Notes: generated by a model from the sequence alone, not told the origin. A stretch of 64,000 bases of DNA from Anagrus nilaparvatae (GCA_022575985.1 JAKSXM010000263.1:7482001-7546000); one strand, 5' to 3'; shown: positions 1-9,990, numbered from the stretch's first letter. Numbers and translations: made by a program.

Positions 1-772
1 CATATCGAGAGAATTTAAGTGTTTTTTAGCTTTGCATTTCATAAAAATATCATCACATGACATGGGACTCTCGTAGTCATTATGTAAAATTGTAATTAAA
101 CCACTCGAGTCCATGACAATTCTCAAAGTCCCATCTTTTTTTCACTTGTAGTTATAGGACTAATGAACTCTGTATTTGCACGACTAATTATACCTAGTTC
201 CAACATTTTATTAATTGATTCTTACACTTTTTGTTTTTTATGTAGTGCTATAGGGTATACTCTTTGATAAAACCGTTTTTGGCTTGTAACCTGTAGTTCA
301 TACTCGTAATTTTTTATTAGACCAGGTTTCTTACTGAAAACCTTTCTATTATCATATATTATTTTTTTCAATAAAAATTTCTTAGATTTGCTTAATTCAT
401 CACATTCATTGACTTTTTGTTCAATTTCTTTAAGAGTTATATCATATTCGTCGAAATCTTCAAAAGCTAAGTTATTATTATTAATTTCTATAATTTCTTC
501 TACATGGTATTTATAAGATTGAAAATTTTGTGAGTTATCTAAGTCATAAGATATACTTATATCATGTTTATTCGAATAGATTTTATCTTTTTCACTGTCT
601 ATTGTTAGTCCTAAATTTTTTATTAATTCGTATCCTATTATGCAGTCTTTTGAAAGCTTAGGAGCGATAATGAACACCATATAGTCTGTAAATTTGTCTA
701 TTTTCACTTTACACATTATTTGCACTCTTAGAGCCACTGCTTTTTCTTTGATTGCACTAATGATTACCTTGC

Positions 773-811
<39 letters not shown>

Positions 812-1110
812 GGAAATATGTGAATCTTGCATCAGCCATGGAGTGTTTGCGGGCCTTAAAGACCCGCAAATTTCCATGACCGCCCAGTTGTACAAAGTGT
901 ACAACTGGGAGACCACCGGCAACCGCGGTCGCCGGCTACGCCCCAGATTCTTACTGGATAAACACACTTTAAACCCCCCCGCGCTTGTTGATTACCTTGC
1001 CAATTATTGGTAGATGAGCACATTTTTAAGTATTTCGATATTATCATTATAATATTTTTGGGCTATTACTGAGCAATTTGCACCAGTGTCCACCAAGACT
1101 TTAATTTTCA
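1..1110 (-). pseudogene. Gypsy pol start: aspartic protease and N-terminal reverse transcriptase (element A)
   Basis: The minus strand encodes a retropepsin active site LVDTGANCS at about 1070-1105. After the SINE interruption the protease continues to IIGYELIKNLGL at about 600-640, which fills the place of the usual ILGxDFL motif. An acidic linker follows, then YPIALHKKQKV, matching the proline-rich start of Gypsy RT. Beyond the stop at 222 the frame continues as MLELGIISRANTEF and KKDGTLRIVMDSS, equivalent to the LGIIRPSxSP and KKDGTxRxxxDxR blocks of Ty3/Gypsy RT. The SINE, at least one small frameshift near 1020-1030 and a stop at about 220 disable it. The catalytic YxDD block lies outside the window. 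Confidence 0.85.
778..989 (-). mobile_element. Short hairpin-rich SINE-like retroposon with poly(A) and 16-bp target duplication
   Basis: A 212-bp insert interrupts the element A protease. It is flanked by a perfect 16-bp duplication GATTACCTTGCCAATT (762-777 and 990-1005). A run of about 35 T at its left side is a poly(A) tail on the minus strand, so it was inserted by LINE-type target-primed reverse transcription. The body is GC-rich compared with its surroundings and holds three inverted repeats: CCCAGTTGTACA/TGTACAACTGGG (883-909), TTTGCGGG/CCCGCAAA (about 846-871) and CCGGC/GCCGG (about 915-934). I see no tRNA A/B boxes and no 7SL or 5S similarity. The source RNA is not recognised. Confidence 0.75.
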
Positions 1111-1389
1111 GTGTTTCAATTGTAATTTCTATTTCTGGACATTTTTCTATCCCTTTTCTATTGATTTCTTCGTTATCGATGTCATCTTTTTCTAGTAGAT
1201 CATATTTATCAGTGTTTGATAATAGAGTATTGACGTTGCAAGTTTTGGTTGTCTCACATGGTGCTGGATTTTGTTGTGAGACAACCCTTACTAGTTTTTT
1301 GGAGTTTGTTCTATTTGTGCTTCGGTGACGACTTCTATTGCATCCACTTCGTGTTGAGTTTTCTGACCCTGTTTCTTATTTTGAAAACC

Positions 1390-2350
1390 TTAATTCTGAT
1401 TTTGTTTGTTGGGTTGCCCTTTATTTGTTTGGTTTGGACGTTTTTGCTGTGCATAATTTGGCTTTCGTCCTTGGTAATTACTTTCTGCATTGTTTCTGCC
1501 ATTATTACTTCTATTCTGTTGTGAGTATTGGTTGTAATTATCTCTACTTCGGTTTTCGTATGAATTTTCTCTTCTATTATAATTTTTTGAATATTGACCA
1601 CCTTGTCTGTCTTGACTTTTCCAAGGCTGTTCTTTTTCATTATTAGGTTGATTATTATTAAAGCTATTATTATTATTATTCCTGTATGAGTTATTGTTGT
1701 TGTATAGTTTTTTATTTTGCCAATTTGTATCTTGTCTGTTTCTTGTTGATCTGTCATCATTATTGGCTTGTTCAAGGATGTCCAAAAATTTATCTCTTGT
1801 CTTGGTTTTTAGCGACCTTATTATTCTCCTAGTATCTTGATCGAAGTGTGGTATAATCTGATTAATTATTTCTTCTTGATTGTCAGATATTTCCAAGTCT
1901 TCGGCGATGTTAAATAATTTGAGTGCGTATTCTACTCTGGTTTGTTTTCCATTTACTGAGTATCCACCCGAGATGAAAATTCTACTTAAGCCATCTTTTA
2001 TTGTTACGTTCCAATATCGTTTTTTAAATTGATCAACAAAACTTTTATAATTATTGATGTTCTTTTCTACTAGATAAAACCAATTTTTTGCTCCTTTTTG
2101 TAAGCAATGGCTAATTAAGATTTTAGTATTTTCCCCTTTGTTATCAGAATAATTTTCGACATATTTTTTAAATCAACTAAGATTTTCAAAGGTTTCTCAC
2201 CATGATGTCCTTTGAAAATAGGAGCTTTCAATTTAACACTTGATGGTTTATTCCTTATTGGGGCTGATGCATTGTTTTCATTATCTTTATTTAGATCTAG
2301 TTGATTGAACATTTCTTCGATCTTATCAATCTATTGAGCTTTGTCCTTAA
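1390..2350 (-). pseudogene. Gypsy gag, central and C-terminal part (element A)
   Basis: This continues the minus-strand gag that starts at 9734. Across the element B insertion the frame reads ETIKDKAQ, then an in-frame TAG, then IDKIEEMFNQLDLNKD. The segment 2115-2312 holds KLKAPIFKGHHGEKPLK, aligning with KIKPPIFQGKPSEKPLR in the element B gag. The segment 1390-1896 begins with a helical block ending RDKFLDILEQANNDDRS, equivalent to EDFLALLDEYDEEDRFS of element B, and then becomes a basic Asn/Gln/Arg-rich tail that probably serves nucleic-acid binding. No CCHC zinc knuckle is visible. Frameshifts and stops separate the pieces. Confidence 0.8.
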
Positions 2351-2354
2351 TGGT

Positions 2355-3539
2355 TGTAACATACCAGGTGTAGGTGTTATAAGAAATAAATAAAATATTT
2401 AAATACAATCATAGAATAAACATGTATATGTAAAATCTTATAAGAGAACAAAGGAACAGTCAAAACTGTATCAAAACGGTATGATATAACATGGCGGTAT
2501 AACGCGTGTATCGATATTGTATATATGTATATAATAGCCATCATGGATTTATCAATATTTAATATATGATAATCCAGAGGGCTGTACCTTACGGGTATAC
2601 AAGTAACTGCTTAATTCAAATAATAATATTAAAAAATGAAATAACTTTTATAAAGGGTTACTTGTATTCACTAAAGGGTTGTAAATAATTTGTAAATAGT
2701 TTTTAGAATAATATGTATATAGTTGTAAATAAAAATTAGGATTAATTTAAAGATTATCAATATATAAAGTTAAAATATGAAAAAGCCCTTTTTATACCTT
2801 AATTAATGATATAGGGACTTTTTACCAAATTTAGAAATTTAAGAAATAATTAAATATAATTATTTCTTATAAATCATTATCAAAATACTTAATAATTAAA
2901 CTTATAATAAAATAGATAAGATGATATAATATAAACCTTAATTAAGGGATAAAAGGTATTCTTTAATTAAATAAAATTATATGTAAAATAAAGTATTAAA
3001 TATTATAAAAATTAATTAAAAAGAATAAATAAATATTTGTAATTTTAAATATATAAAAAATGTAAAAGATACTTTCAAGCCGTTAAGATAACTTGAAAGC
3101 ATCTAGAAAGTTCGAGAATACTTTTTGCAAGTAAAACTTTGCGCGAGTGTGCGTGCCTGGGAAATGATATATAAGGGAGATCATTTCAGCGGCACGACAC
3201 ACTTGACCGAGGCCGCTCTTGCGAATTGTATACTCCTGTGTACATATTCAAAAGGATATTCAATAAATATATCTATAATCTTAAAAAAGTTATTTTATAT
3301 TTAAAATATCCCATGCGTCCTAAGGTCAGCCTACATACATACATCCTTGTAAGTATTTAGGTGTCTCTACAAGATCATCGTGTTCATCTGATCCCTGCTG
3401 GGATAGTCAAGTGTCAAATGCTCAAGGACTCTTCGGATCCCTTGAGCGGATGACCATAAATAGGCGGGTAGGCTCTCAAAAGTTCGATTAGTAGGTCTTT
3501 TTAGATTTTTATGTTAACCCCTCTATACAAGGGATTACA
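2355..3539 (+). repeat. 5' LTR of element B
   Basis: A 1185-bp LTR with TG...CA ends. A TATA box TATATAA at 3168-3174 sits inside the 8-bp inverted repeat GAAATGAT/ATCATTTC (3161-3168 and 3180-3187). A further hairpin CTTTCAAG/CTTGAAAG lies at about 3072-3099. Possible poly(A) signals AATAAATA occur near 3260, which would place R between about 3190 and 3290. U3 is extremely AT-rich, whereas the promoter-proximal part is GC-richer. Confidence 0.95.
3168..3174 (+). promoter_or_regulatory. TATA box of element B 5' LTR
   Basis: TATATAA is followed about 30 bp later by the GC-richer stretch expected at a Pol II start. The same box is at 8987-8993 in the 3' LTR. It is enclosed by a perfect 8-bp inverted repeat. 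Confidence 0.6.
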
Positions 3540-3540
3540 T

Positions 3541-3553
3541 TGGCGATCCTGCC
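3541..3553 (+). other. Primer binding site of element B
   Basis: TGGCGATCCTGCC starts one base after the LTR end and is complementary to a tRNA 3' end reading GGCAGGATCGCCA, which from memory is that of insect tRNA-Arg (ACG). The same 13-mer is the PBS of element A (11046-11058), so both elements would prime from the same tRNA. Confidence 0.8.
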
Positions 3554-3677
3554 GTAGTGAATCTTGGAAAATTATATTCGATTCGTTTAAAGTTAGTCAT
3601 TTTTTTTTAAATTAAATTTTTTCTCTGTGTGTAAAATTAATTAAAATTTTTTTTTGTTTCATTATTTTTATTTTACT

Positions 3678-4061
3678 ATGAGTAACAATAAAATAGAAAA
3701 TAGTGATAATTCAAATTTTGTTGATAATTACATAAGGTATGAATTATCCAGTAAACAAATTGAAGAAAGAATAGAATGGCTAAACGCTTTAACAGATGAG
3801 CAATGGTGGACGATGGGCCACATTGTCAATGATTTAAAAAATTTAAAAAAAAACTCGATGAGCGAGAAAAAATTTGTAAAAGAAATGACAGAATTAAAAA
3901 ATGAAAATCTATATTTATCTAAACAAATTAATTGTTTAAACAATAAAATAAATGAGCAAAATCAGGCTATAAACGTCTTAAATAAACACATAGAAAAGTT
4001 AACGGGAGAGAAAATGATTGATTTGGACGAATCGAATAGATTTTACTTTAAAAATAAATAA
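3678..4061 (+). CDS. Small coiled-coil protein upstream of gag (element B ORF1)
   Basis: About 127 residues from the ATG at 3678. The frame is open 24 bases further upstream, from an ATG at 3654, but that extension is a Phe-rich stretch unlike the relative. The centre holds RIEWLNALTDEQWWTMGHI, followed by a long heptad-like coiled coil (NENLYLSKQINCLNNKINEQ) and a short acidic/basic end. The minus-strand ORF at 10692-10979 in element A, in the same place relative to PBS and gag, has LQHLDTEQWHTLGRAIDDI plus LETENIYLKERVNEL, so the protein is conserved between two diverged elements. No known domain is recognised. It may be an N-terminal part of gag made separately or an accessory particle protein. 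Confidence 0.75.
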   Translation: MSNNKIENSDNSNFVDNYIRYELSSKQIEERIEWLNALTDEQWWTMGHIVNDLKNLKKNSMSEKKFVKEMTELKNENLYLSKQINCLNNKINEQNQAINVLNKHIEKLTGEKMIDLDESNRFYFKNK

Positions 4062-4099
4062 ATAAAATTTTTTTTATAATATAAAAAGAGTAAAAAATA

Positions 4100-4275
4100 A
4101 ATGCTAAAATATTTTTTTAAGCCATTTGGGCCAAAATAAATATAAAAATATTTTTTTCAAGCCAGTTGAGCAGAAATAAAAATAAAATATTTTTTAAAGC
4201 CATTTGGGCAAAAATAAATATAAAAATTTTTTTTTTTTTTTTTTAAGCCATTTAGGCGAAAATAAAGGCTAAAAG
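4100..4275 (+). repeat. Degenerate tandem repeat between ORF1 and gag (element B)
   Basis: Four imperfect units of about 45-55 bp, each with AAGCCATTTGGGC (variants AAGCCAGTTGAGC and AAGCCATTTAGGC) followed by AAAATAAATATAAAA and a T run. Element A has an analogous, unrelated tandem field in the same position (about 9770-9990). Confidence 0.75.
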
Positions 4276-5264
4276 TCTTTTTATGAAAAAGTAATCATAA
4301 AACTGCATTTTTTTTAATTATTGGCAATAAAATTTTTTTTTTTTGTTTGAAAATTGCCAAAACATAAAATTAGCATACCCGTCTGGTAAAATAAAAAGAT
4401 AAGTAACGGAAAAATAACCGTTTTATTAAAATTATCAAAAATAATAAATACTCTTATTCTCAACGAATATAATATTTCGTGAAAATAAGAATTATAAAAA
4501 CAATCAAATAAATTCAAGGCCAAGCCATTGAACTTGAATCATAACAAGAGCATTTTTCTCCCTCTAAAATGCTTTTGTCTATTAAATAAGTTTAAACTAA
4601 ACATCAGGTATTATAATCAAATAATCAAATAAATTTTGTGATGATGTAATAAAAATATAACACAAAATATGAAAAATTTAGAAATAAATAATTAAATAAA
4701 AATTGTTGATAATAAATAAAATTTTTTAAATAAAAATAATAAATTTCAAATAATAATTTTTTAAATAGATAAAAATAATTTATAAAAATAATAACTTTAA
4801 AGTACCGATAAGAATTATTGTACAATTATTAAATTAAAATGTATTTATTATGAATGAATGGTAGTAAATATAGTAGTATACATTTAAAGAGATTGTAGTA
4901 AAGGGCCTAGTAGTAAAAATAATAATAGAACTTTAAAAATTTCCTAGAAATACCTTTACTAGAATTCTTTTGTATGATAATATTATTTTCTTTTATGCAT
5001 AACTTAAAAATTTTTTTTGATATATGAGTAAATTTTTTAAAATTTTGAAAATATAAAAATAAAAATATTTTTCTATAATTTTTAATAAAAAATCAAATTA
5101 AAATTAAAATCATAAATAGGAAGATATATATGGAACATTTTCATTATATTTAGGAAACAAAATAAAAATTTTTTTTAACAAAAGTTTTTCTTATTTTTTT
5201 AAGACAAAAATATATTAGATATTAATTATTTTCTAAATAATAAAAAGGTGAAATATATATCTAA
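4276..5264. other. AT-rich non-coding leader region of element B
   Basis: About 1 kb between ORF1 and the first gag-like frame. It is extremely AT-rich and no frame is supported. Motifs of the type ATATATGGA recur here and downstream (about 5126, 5757, 5821, 6030, 7966), some next to very short frames. Their role is unknown. Confidence 0.5.
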
Positions 5265-5669
5265 ATGGAAAATTTACAAAAGGAATTAAACGATTTGTTA
5301 TTGTCAAAAAAGACACACAAAAATTTTCCAGATATTTTAACCAAACAAGATCTTTCTGAAGAAGAACTTGTTATGAAAAATATATTACTATGCTCCAACA
5401 GCATCAAAGATGCCTTGAGAAGAACTCTTAACTCTGGTGTATATATAAAAAACAGTAATTTATCAAGAGTTGATTACGCCAAGAAAATGTTTGGTATAGC
5501 TAAAGACTTAAAAATAGCAGAAGATGAATCAACCATAATTGATATTGTAGTACAACATTTTGGAGTAGAAATCAAAAGATTAGTACGTTTACAAAAAATT
5601 AGAACGAAAAATGATTTATTCAACATTTTGCAAGAATATGATAATAATGATCAGATATTAAAAAAATAA
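5265..5669 (+). CDS. Gag-like fragment, duplicated C-terminal capsid module (element B ORF2)
   Basis: 134 residues starting ATG at 5265. The second half (RVDYAKKMFGIAKDL ... VVQHFGVEIKRL ... DLFNILQEYDNNDQ) aligns with the C-terminal capsid-like part of the next frame (RVNYAIKLLNTAKDL ... ISEQFGTEIKRD ... DFLALLDEYDEEDRF) and with the equivalent block in the element A gag. The N-terminal half (MENLQKELNDLLLSKKT) is lysine/leucine-rich and unrecognised. The element therefore carries two versions of one gag module in series, either a tandem duplication or a captured second gag. No zinc knuckle. Whether it is translated is unknown; the frame is intact. Confidence 0.65.
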   Translation: MENLQKELNDLLLSKKTHKNFPDILTKQDLSEEELVMKNILLCSNSIKDALRRTLNSGVYIKNSNLSRVDYAKKMFGIAKDLKIAEDESTIIDIVVQHFGVEIKRLVRLQKIRTKNDLFNILQEYDNNDQILKK

Positions 5670-6083
5670 AAGATATTTTTTTTTGCATAAACACAAAAAT
5701 TTACAGATGTAATTATTATAATAGTATATCATAAAAATTAACAAACATTTATAAAATATATATGGAAAATTGATAAAGGCGCTTTAAAATCTATTTAAAT
5801 AAAACTAATCCAAATTATATATATATGGACAAAAATCTGCCTATTTTACATTTTTCTTTAGAAAATCTTTATCAATTTGAAATAAATATTAAAAGACTTC
5901 TTTGGTAAATTCTGTATAAAAAATACGTGAAGTTATAGCAAAAAATATTTAAAATAAAGATAGTAATCTTTATCTATTTTGATAATAAGGTAGAACCATT
6001 ATAAAATAAAAACCTTTAAACATTTTAAATGTATATGGGTAATTCTTTAAATTTTTTGAAAAAATATAAAACTTGTTAAACAT
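5670..6083. other. AT-rich spacer between the two gag-like frames of element B
   Basis: No substantial coding. A 27-codon frame starts at the ATATATGGAC motif (ATG at 5825) but has no other support. Confidence 0.4.
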
Positions 6084-7406
6084 ATGATCAATAAATATAA
6101 CGTAATGGCTGAAATTTATGAAAATCTTAATTTTGATTATATTTTAATGAAAAATGATATCGATTCTTTATTAAAGAATGCAAAAATTAAAAATTCAAAA
6201 TTTGATTTAAAAAATAAAAATTTAGATATTCAAGAAACTCTTATAAAAATGATGGTAGATATAAATACAATTCTTGTTCAAGAAAGAAAATCAAGATTAC
6301 AATCAGATAAAGAAATCGAAAAATATAAAAATGAAGTAAACTATCAAAAAGATAAAATAGCAATTTTAAATCAGCAAGCTACATATTTTCATAACCAATT
6401 GCGATTAAAACAAGACAAAATAAATGAACTTACAAGCAGTATTCAAATATTAGAAGAAAAACAACAAGAAAAAGAAGAAACTATTCATTTCACAGAAGAA
6501 TATTCAAAAAATGAGGTTAAATATAATCAAGAGATGATTCAAATTATTGAAAATATTGAAGATCAAGTCAAAAATATTAAAAATACAAACAATATAAATA
6601 AGATATCAAATCTAATTTTAAAAATCAAACCACCAATTTTTCAAGGAAAACCTTCTGAAAAACCTTTAAGATTTCTATCAGAATTGAAGAGTTATATTTC
6701 TATACATAACACATACAATAAAAACAACTTAAAAATTTTAATTTATCAGTGTTTGAAAAAAGATGCTAAAGACTGGTTTTATTTATACGAAGAAAAAATA
6801 AACTCTTTTCAAGAATTTGAAGATTTATTCAAGAAACATTATTGGAACCCTACTTTAAAAGGCAAGTTAAGAAGAAAATTATATATGGGTAAATATAAAG
6901 AAAAAAGAAAATCCAATAGAGTAAATTATGCAATAAAATTGTTAAATACAGCAAAAGATTTAGAAATGACAGAAAATGAAGCAGCATTTATAAAAACAAT
7001 TTCAGAACAATTTGGAACTGAAATAAAAAGAGATACAAATAATTTTAGAATAAAAAATCAAGAAGATTTTTTAGCATTATTAGATGAATATGATGAAGAA
7101 GATAGATTTTCCAGAAAAAAATATCAAGAAAATGAAAATTACATAAATAAGTCTGATTACAACAATCAAAATAATTATAATGAAAACGATATATACAAGA
7201 ATAAAAACAATTATGAAAATTTTAATGAAATAATAAATAATAAAAAATACTGCATCAGTTTTACTGAAAATAATAGCTCAGATAAAGAACCAATCGATTC
7301 AGATTACTACAGCTCAAGTAGTGAAAGTAGTAATATTAGTGATAATAGTAATAAAAAATATAAAACTAGAAAATTTTATAGAAGCAAAAGAAGCTTAAAT
7401 TTCTAA
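6084..7406 (+). CDS. gag: Gag structural polyprotein (element B)
   Basis: 440 residues; the ATG at 6084 is chosen, with a second ATG at 6105 possible. Residues about 60-165 are a long coiled coil rich in Lys, Gln and Glu. Residues about 180-345 resemble Ty3/Gypsy retrotransposon gag: KIKPPIFQGKPSEKPLR, then DWFYLYEEKINSFQEFEDLF, the W-x-F/F-pattern typical of this capsid family, and a helical C-terminal block ending LLDEYDEEDRFSRKK. The tail is Asn-rich, then Ser/Asp-rich (about 405-430), then basic. There is no CCHC knuckle and no pol frame follows. It should form the particle that packages element B RNA, with reverse transcription and integration supplied in trans. Confidence 0.82.
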   Translation: MINKYNVMAEIYENLNFDYILMKNDIDSLLKNAKIKNSKFDLKNKNLDIQETLIKMMVDINTILVQERKSRLQSDKEIEKYKNEVNYQKDKIAILNQQATYFHNQLRLKQDKINELTSSIQILEEKQQEKEETIHFTEEYSKNEVKYNQEMIQIIENIEDQVKNIKNTNNINKISNLILKIKPPIFQGKPSEKPLRFLSELKSYISIHNTYNKNNLKILIYQCLKKDAKDWFYLYEEKINSFQEFEDLFKKHYWNPTLKGKLRRKLYMGKYKEKRKSNRVNYAIKLLNTAKDLEMTENEAAFIKTISEQFGTEIKRDTNNFRIKNQEDFLALLDEYDEEDRFSRKKYQENENYINKSDYNNQNNYNENDIYKNKNNYENFNEIINNKKYCISFTENNSSDKEPIDSDYYSSSSESSNISDNSNKKYKTRKFYRSKRSLNF

Positions 7407-8160
7407 AGAATTATATTTATTTATTTATTTAAACAAAAAATGTCTAAGAGTACCATAAATATAGGTATCGAAAATTAAAATTATAATAAAAATTAAATAG
7501 TATAAACTAACAAATAGATTTTTCTTTTAAGCAAAAAGCTAAATTTGAAAACTCACGAATAAAAATTATAATAAAAGAACTAATTGATCAATTAAAGAAA
7601 TAAGACAATGAATAAACATTTACAAAAACTCTAAAAATAAAATAAAAGAAAATAAAACATTTTAAAAAATTTTTGCTATATTGAAGTTAAATAATACTAG
7701 TAAAAATAATTTCAATGTGCATAAAATTTGAAACAAAATTAATTCAGTTTAATGTGAAACAAAACATTAAAATAATTTCAATGTGAAAAAATATAATGAA
7801 AAATAAAAATCCTAAATTAAAAGGCATTAAAAAATGCAAGAAAATTTAAACAAGAATCAATCATTAAAAAATATTATGATTAAATACCAACGAGTATTGA
7901 AAAATTAAATAAATTAATAAATTAATGTTCAAACCTAAATAAAGAAAAATATTTTTAAAGAATATATATGGCAAAGTCTATAAAAAATATAAAAATATAA
8001 TAAATTATAAATCATTTTGATAAAATAAATAAAGCAAATGATATGTTAATAAATAAATACATAATATAAAAAATTAACAAATAATTAATTGAATTATATA
8101 TAATAACACATACACCTGTGTTACAACTCTTTTTAGACTTTGTCAATTGCGGACAAAGTC
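7407..8160. other. AT-rich 3' untranslated region of element B
   Basis: About 750 bp with no supported coding where pol would be expected. No trace of RT, RNase H or integrase motifs is seen on either strand. Confidence 0.6.
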
Positions 8161-8173
8161 TTGGGGGGGGAAA
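8161..8173 (+). other. Polypurine tract of element B
   Basis: TTGGGGGGGGAAA lies immediately before the TGTAAC of the right LTR, as expected for the plus-strand primer of an LTR retrotransposon. Confidence 0.85.
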
Positions 8174-9358
8174 TGTAACATACCAGGTGTAGGTGTTATA
8201 AGAAATAAATAAAATATTTAAATACAATCATAGAATAAACATGTATATGTAAAATCTTATAAGAGAACAAAGGAACAGTCAAAACTGTATCAAAACGGTA
8301 TGATATAACATGGCGGTATAACGCGTGTATCGATATTGTATATATGTATATAATAGCCATCATGGATTTATCAATATTTAATATATGATAATCCAGAGGG
8401 CTGTACCTTACGGGTATACAAGTAACTGCTTAATTCAAATAATAATATTAAAAAATGAAATAACTTTTATAAAGGGTTACTTGTATTCACTAAAGGGTTG
8501 TAAATAATTTGTAAATAGTTTTTAGAATAATATGTATATAGTTGTAAATAAAAATTAGGATTAATTTAAAGATTATCAATATATAAAGTTAAAATATGAA
8601 AAAGCCCTTTTTATACCTTAATTAATGATATAGGGACTTTTTACCAAATTTAGAAATTTAAGAAATAATTAAATATAATTATTTCTTATAAATCATTATC
8701 AAAATACTTAATAATTAAACTTATAATAAAATAGATAAGATGATATAATATAAACCTTAATTAAGGGATAAAAGGTATTCTTTAATTAAATAAAATTATA
8801 TGTAAAATAAAGTATTAAATATTATAAAAATTAATTAAAAAGAATAAATAAATATTTGTAATTTTAAATATATAAAAAATGTAAAAGATACTTTCAAGCC
8901 GTTAAGATAACTTGAAAGCATCTAGAAAGTTCGAGAATACTTTTTGCAAGTAAAACTTTGCGCGAGTGTGCGTGCCTGGGAAATGATATATAAGGGAGAT
9001 CATTTCAGCGGCACGACACACTTGACCGAGGCCGCTCTTGCGAATTGTATACTCCTGTGTACATATTCAAAAGGATATTCAATAAATATATCTATAATCT
9101 TAAAAAAGTTATTTTATATTTAAAATATCCCATGCGTCCTAAGGTCAGCCTACATACATACATCCTTGTAAGTATTTAGGTGTCTCTACAAGATCATCGT
9201 GTTCATCTGATCCCTGCTGGGATAGTCAAGTGTCAAATGCTCAAGGACTCTTCGGATCCCTTGAGCGGATGACCATAAATAGGCGGGTAGGCTCTCAAAA
9301 GTTCGATTAGTAGGTCTTTTTAGATTTTTATGTTAACCCCTCTATACAAGGGATTACA
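8174..9358 (+). repeat. 3' LTR of element B
   Basis: 1185 bp, the same length as the 5' LTR at a constant offset of 5819, with no mismatch found by eye. It is followed by the second copy of the TGGT target duplication (9359-9362). Confidence 0.95.
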
Positions 9359-9734
9359 TGGTTTCAAGTTCTTTTTCTAACTTGTTGTAATCTTCTTTAA
9401 TTCTTTTTATACGATTGCTCATGGTTTCTATCTGAATATCGTAGTTTTCTTTTTCGTTATCTAATTGCTGTATCCTTGCTTCTTGACTATTTATTAATTT
9501 AATTTTTTCAATTAGTTCTTTTTCTACTTTAACTTGCTTTTCATCGAAAAGTAAAAAGGTGTTCGTTAGTCCTTCACTTAGGTCAGCAATCATTTGTACA
9601 ATTATTTCCTTTTCATTTGGTTTCTCACATTCAATATTCATATCAGGATATTCTTTCTTAAATTCCGTAACCATATATTTTGCATTCTCTCGTACCGCCA
9701 GTAATGAATCGGCAAGAGTTTTCTTTTTTGACAT
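9359..9734 (-). pseudogene. gag: Gypsy gag N-terminus (element A)
   Basis: The minus-strand frame starts ATG at 9734 (MSKKKTLADSLLAVRENAKY) and is open to the element B insertion. It encodes a long coiled coil (EKVKLINSQEARIQQL-like heptads, about residues 60-125), the same architecture as the N-terminal half of the element B gag. The frame then continues at 2350 on the other side of element B. Trailing bases up to the LTR boundary belong to element B. Confidence 0.8.
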
Positions 9735-9769
9735 TTTGATTTAATTAAGCTTCTTTCTTATATATAAAC

Positions 9770-9990
9770 AAAAAAACTATTTAAATTATAGAGGCAATAA
9801 AATATTTTTAAATTAGTAAGCTTTTTTCTATTTTTGAAACAATAAGAAATTTTTAAGTTATTAAGCTTATTTTTGATATAGAAACAATAGAAATGTTTAA
9901 ATTATTAAGCTTTTTCCTGATATAGAACAATAAAATATTTTTTTAAGCTTTTTTCTAATTTAGAAACAATAAAAAATTTTTAAGTTATTT
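9770..9990 (-). repeat. Degenerate tandem repeat between upstream ORF and gag (element A)
   Basis: About four to five units of 50-60 bp sharing AAGCTTTTTTCTAATTTAG, then AAACAATAAAAAATTTTTAA. It occupies the same place as the tandem field of element B although the sequence is different. Confidence 0.7.

Larger units (their letters stand above)
2355..9358 (+). mobile_element. Young non-autonomous gag-only LTR retrotransposon (element B)
   Basis: A complete 7004-bp element: 1185-bp LTRs at both ends, each TGTAACATACC...GGGATTACA, a PBS directly after the left LTR, a polypurine tract directly before the right LTR, and a 4-bp target duplication TGGT (2351-2354 and 9359-9362). I found no difference between the LTRs on row-by-row reading, which implies very recent insertion. 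The 4.6-kb interior codes for a small coiled-coil protein (3678-4061), a gag-like fragment (5265-5669) and a gag-like protein (6084-7406). No protease, RT, RNase H or integrase is present, so enzymes must come from a relative such as element A. Removing it rejoins the element A gag at the duplication. Confidence 0.93.

Noticed and set aside
856..1047. Short minus-strand frames over the SINE (764-967, 856-1047)
   Set aside because: They run through poly(A), hairpins and the target duplication; products are by-products of the retroposon.
1086..1646. Plus-strand frames opposite element A gag/protease
   Set aside because: Hydrophobic antisense shadows of the Asn/Gln-rich gag and protease on the other strand.
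4314..4825. Minus-strand frames in the element B leader
   Set aside because: Low-complexity Phe/Tyr/Asn translation of AT-rich DNA with no family resemblance.
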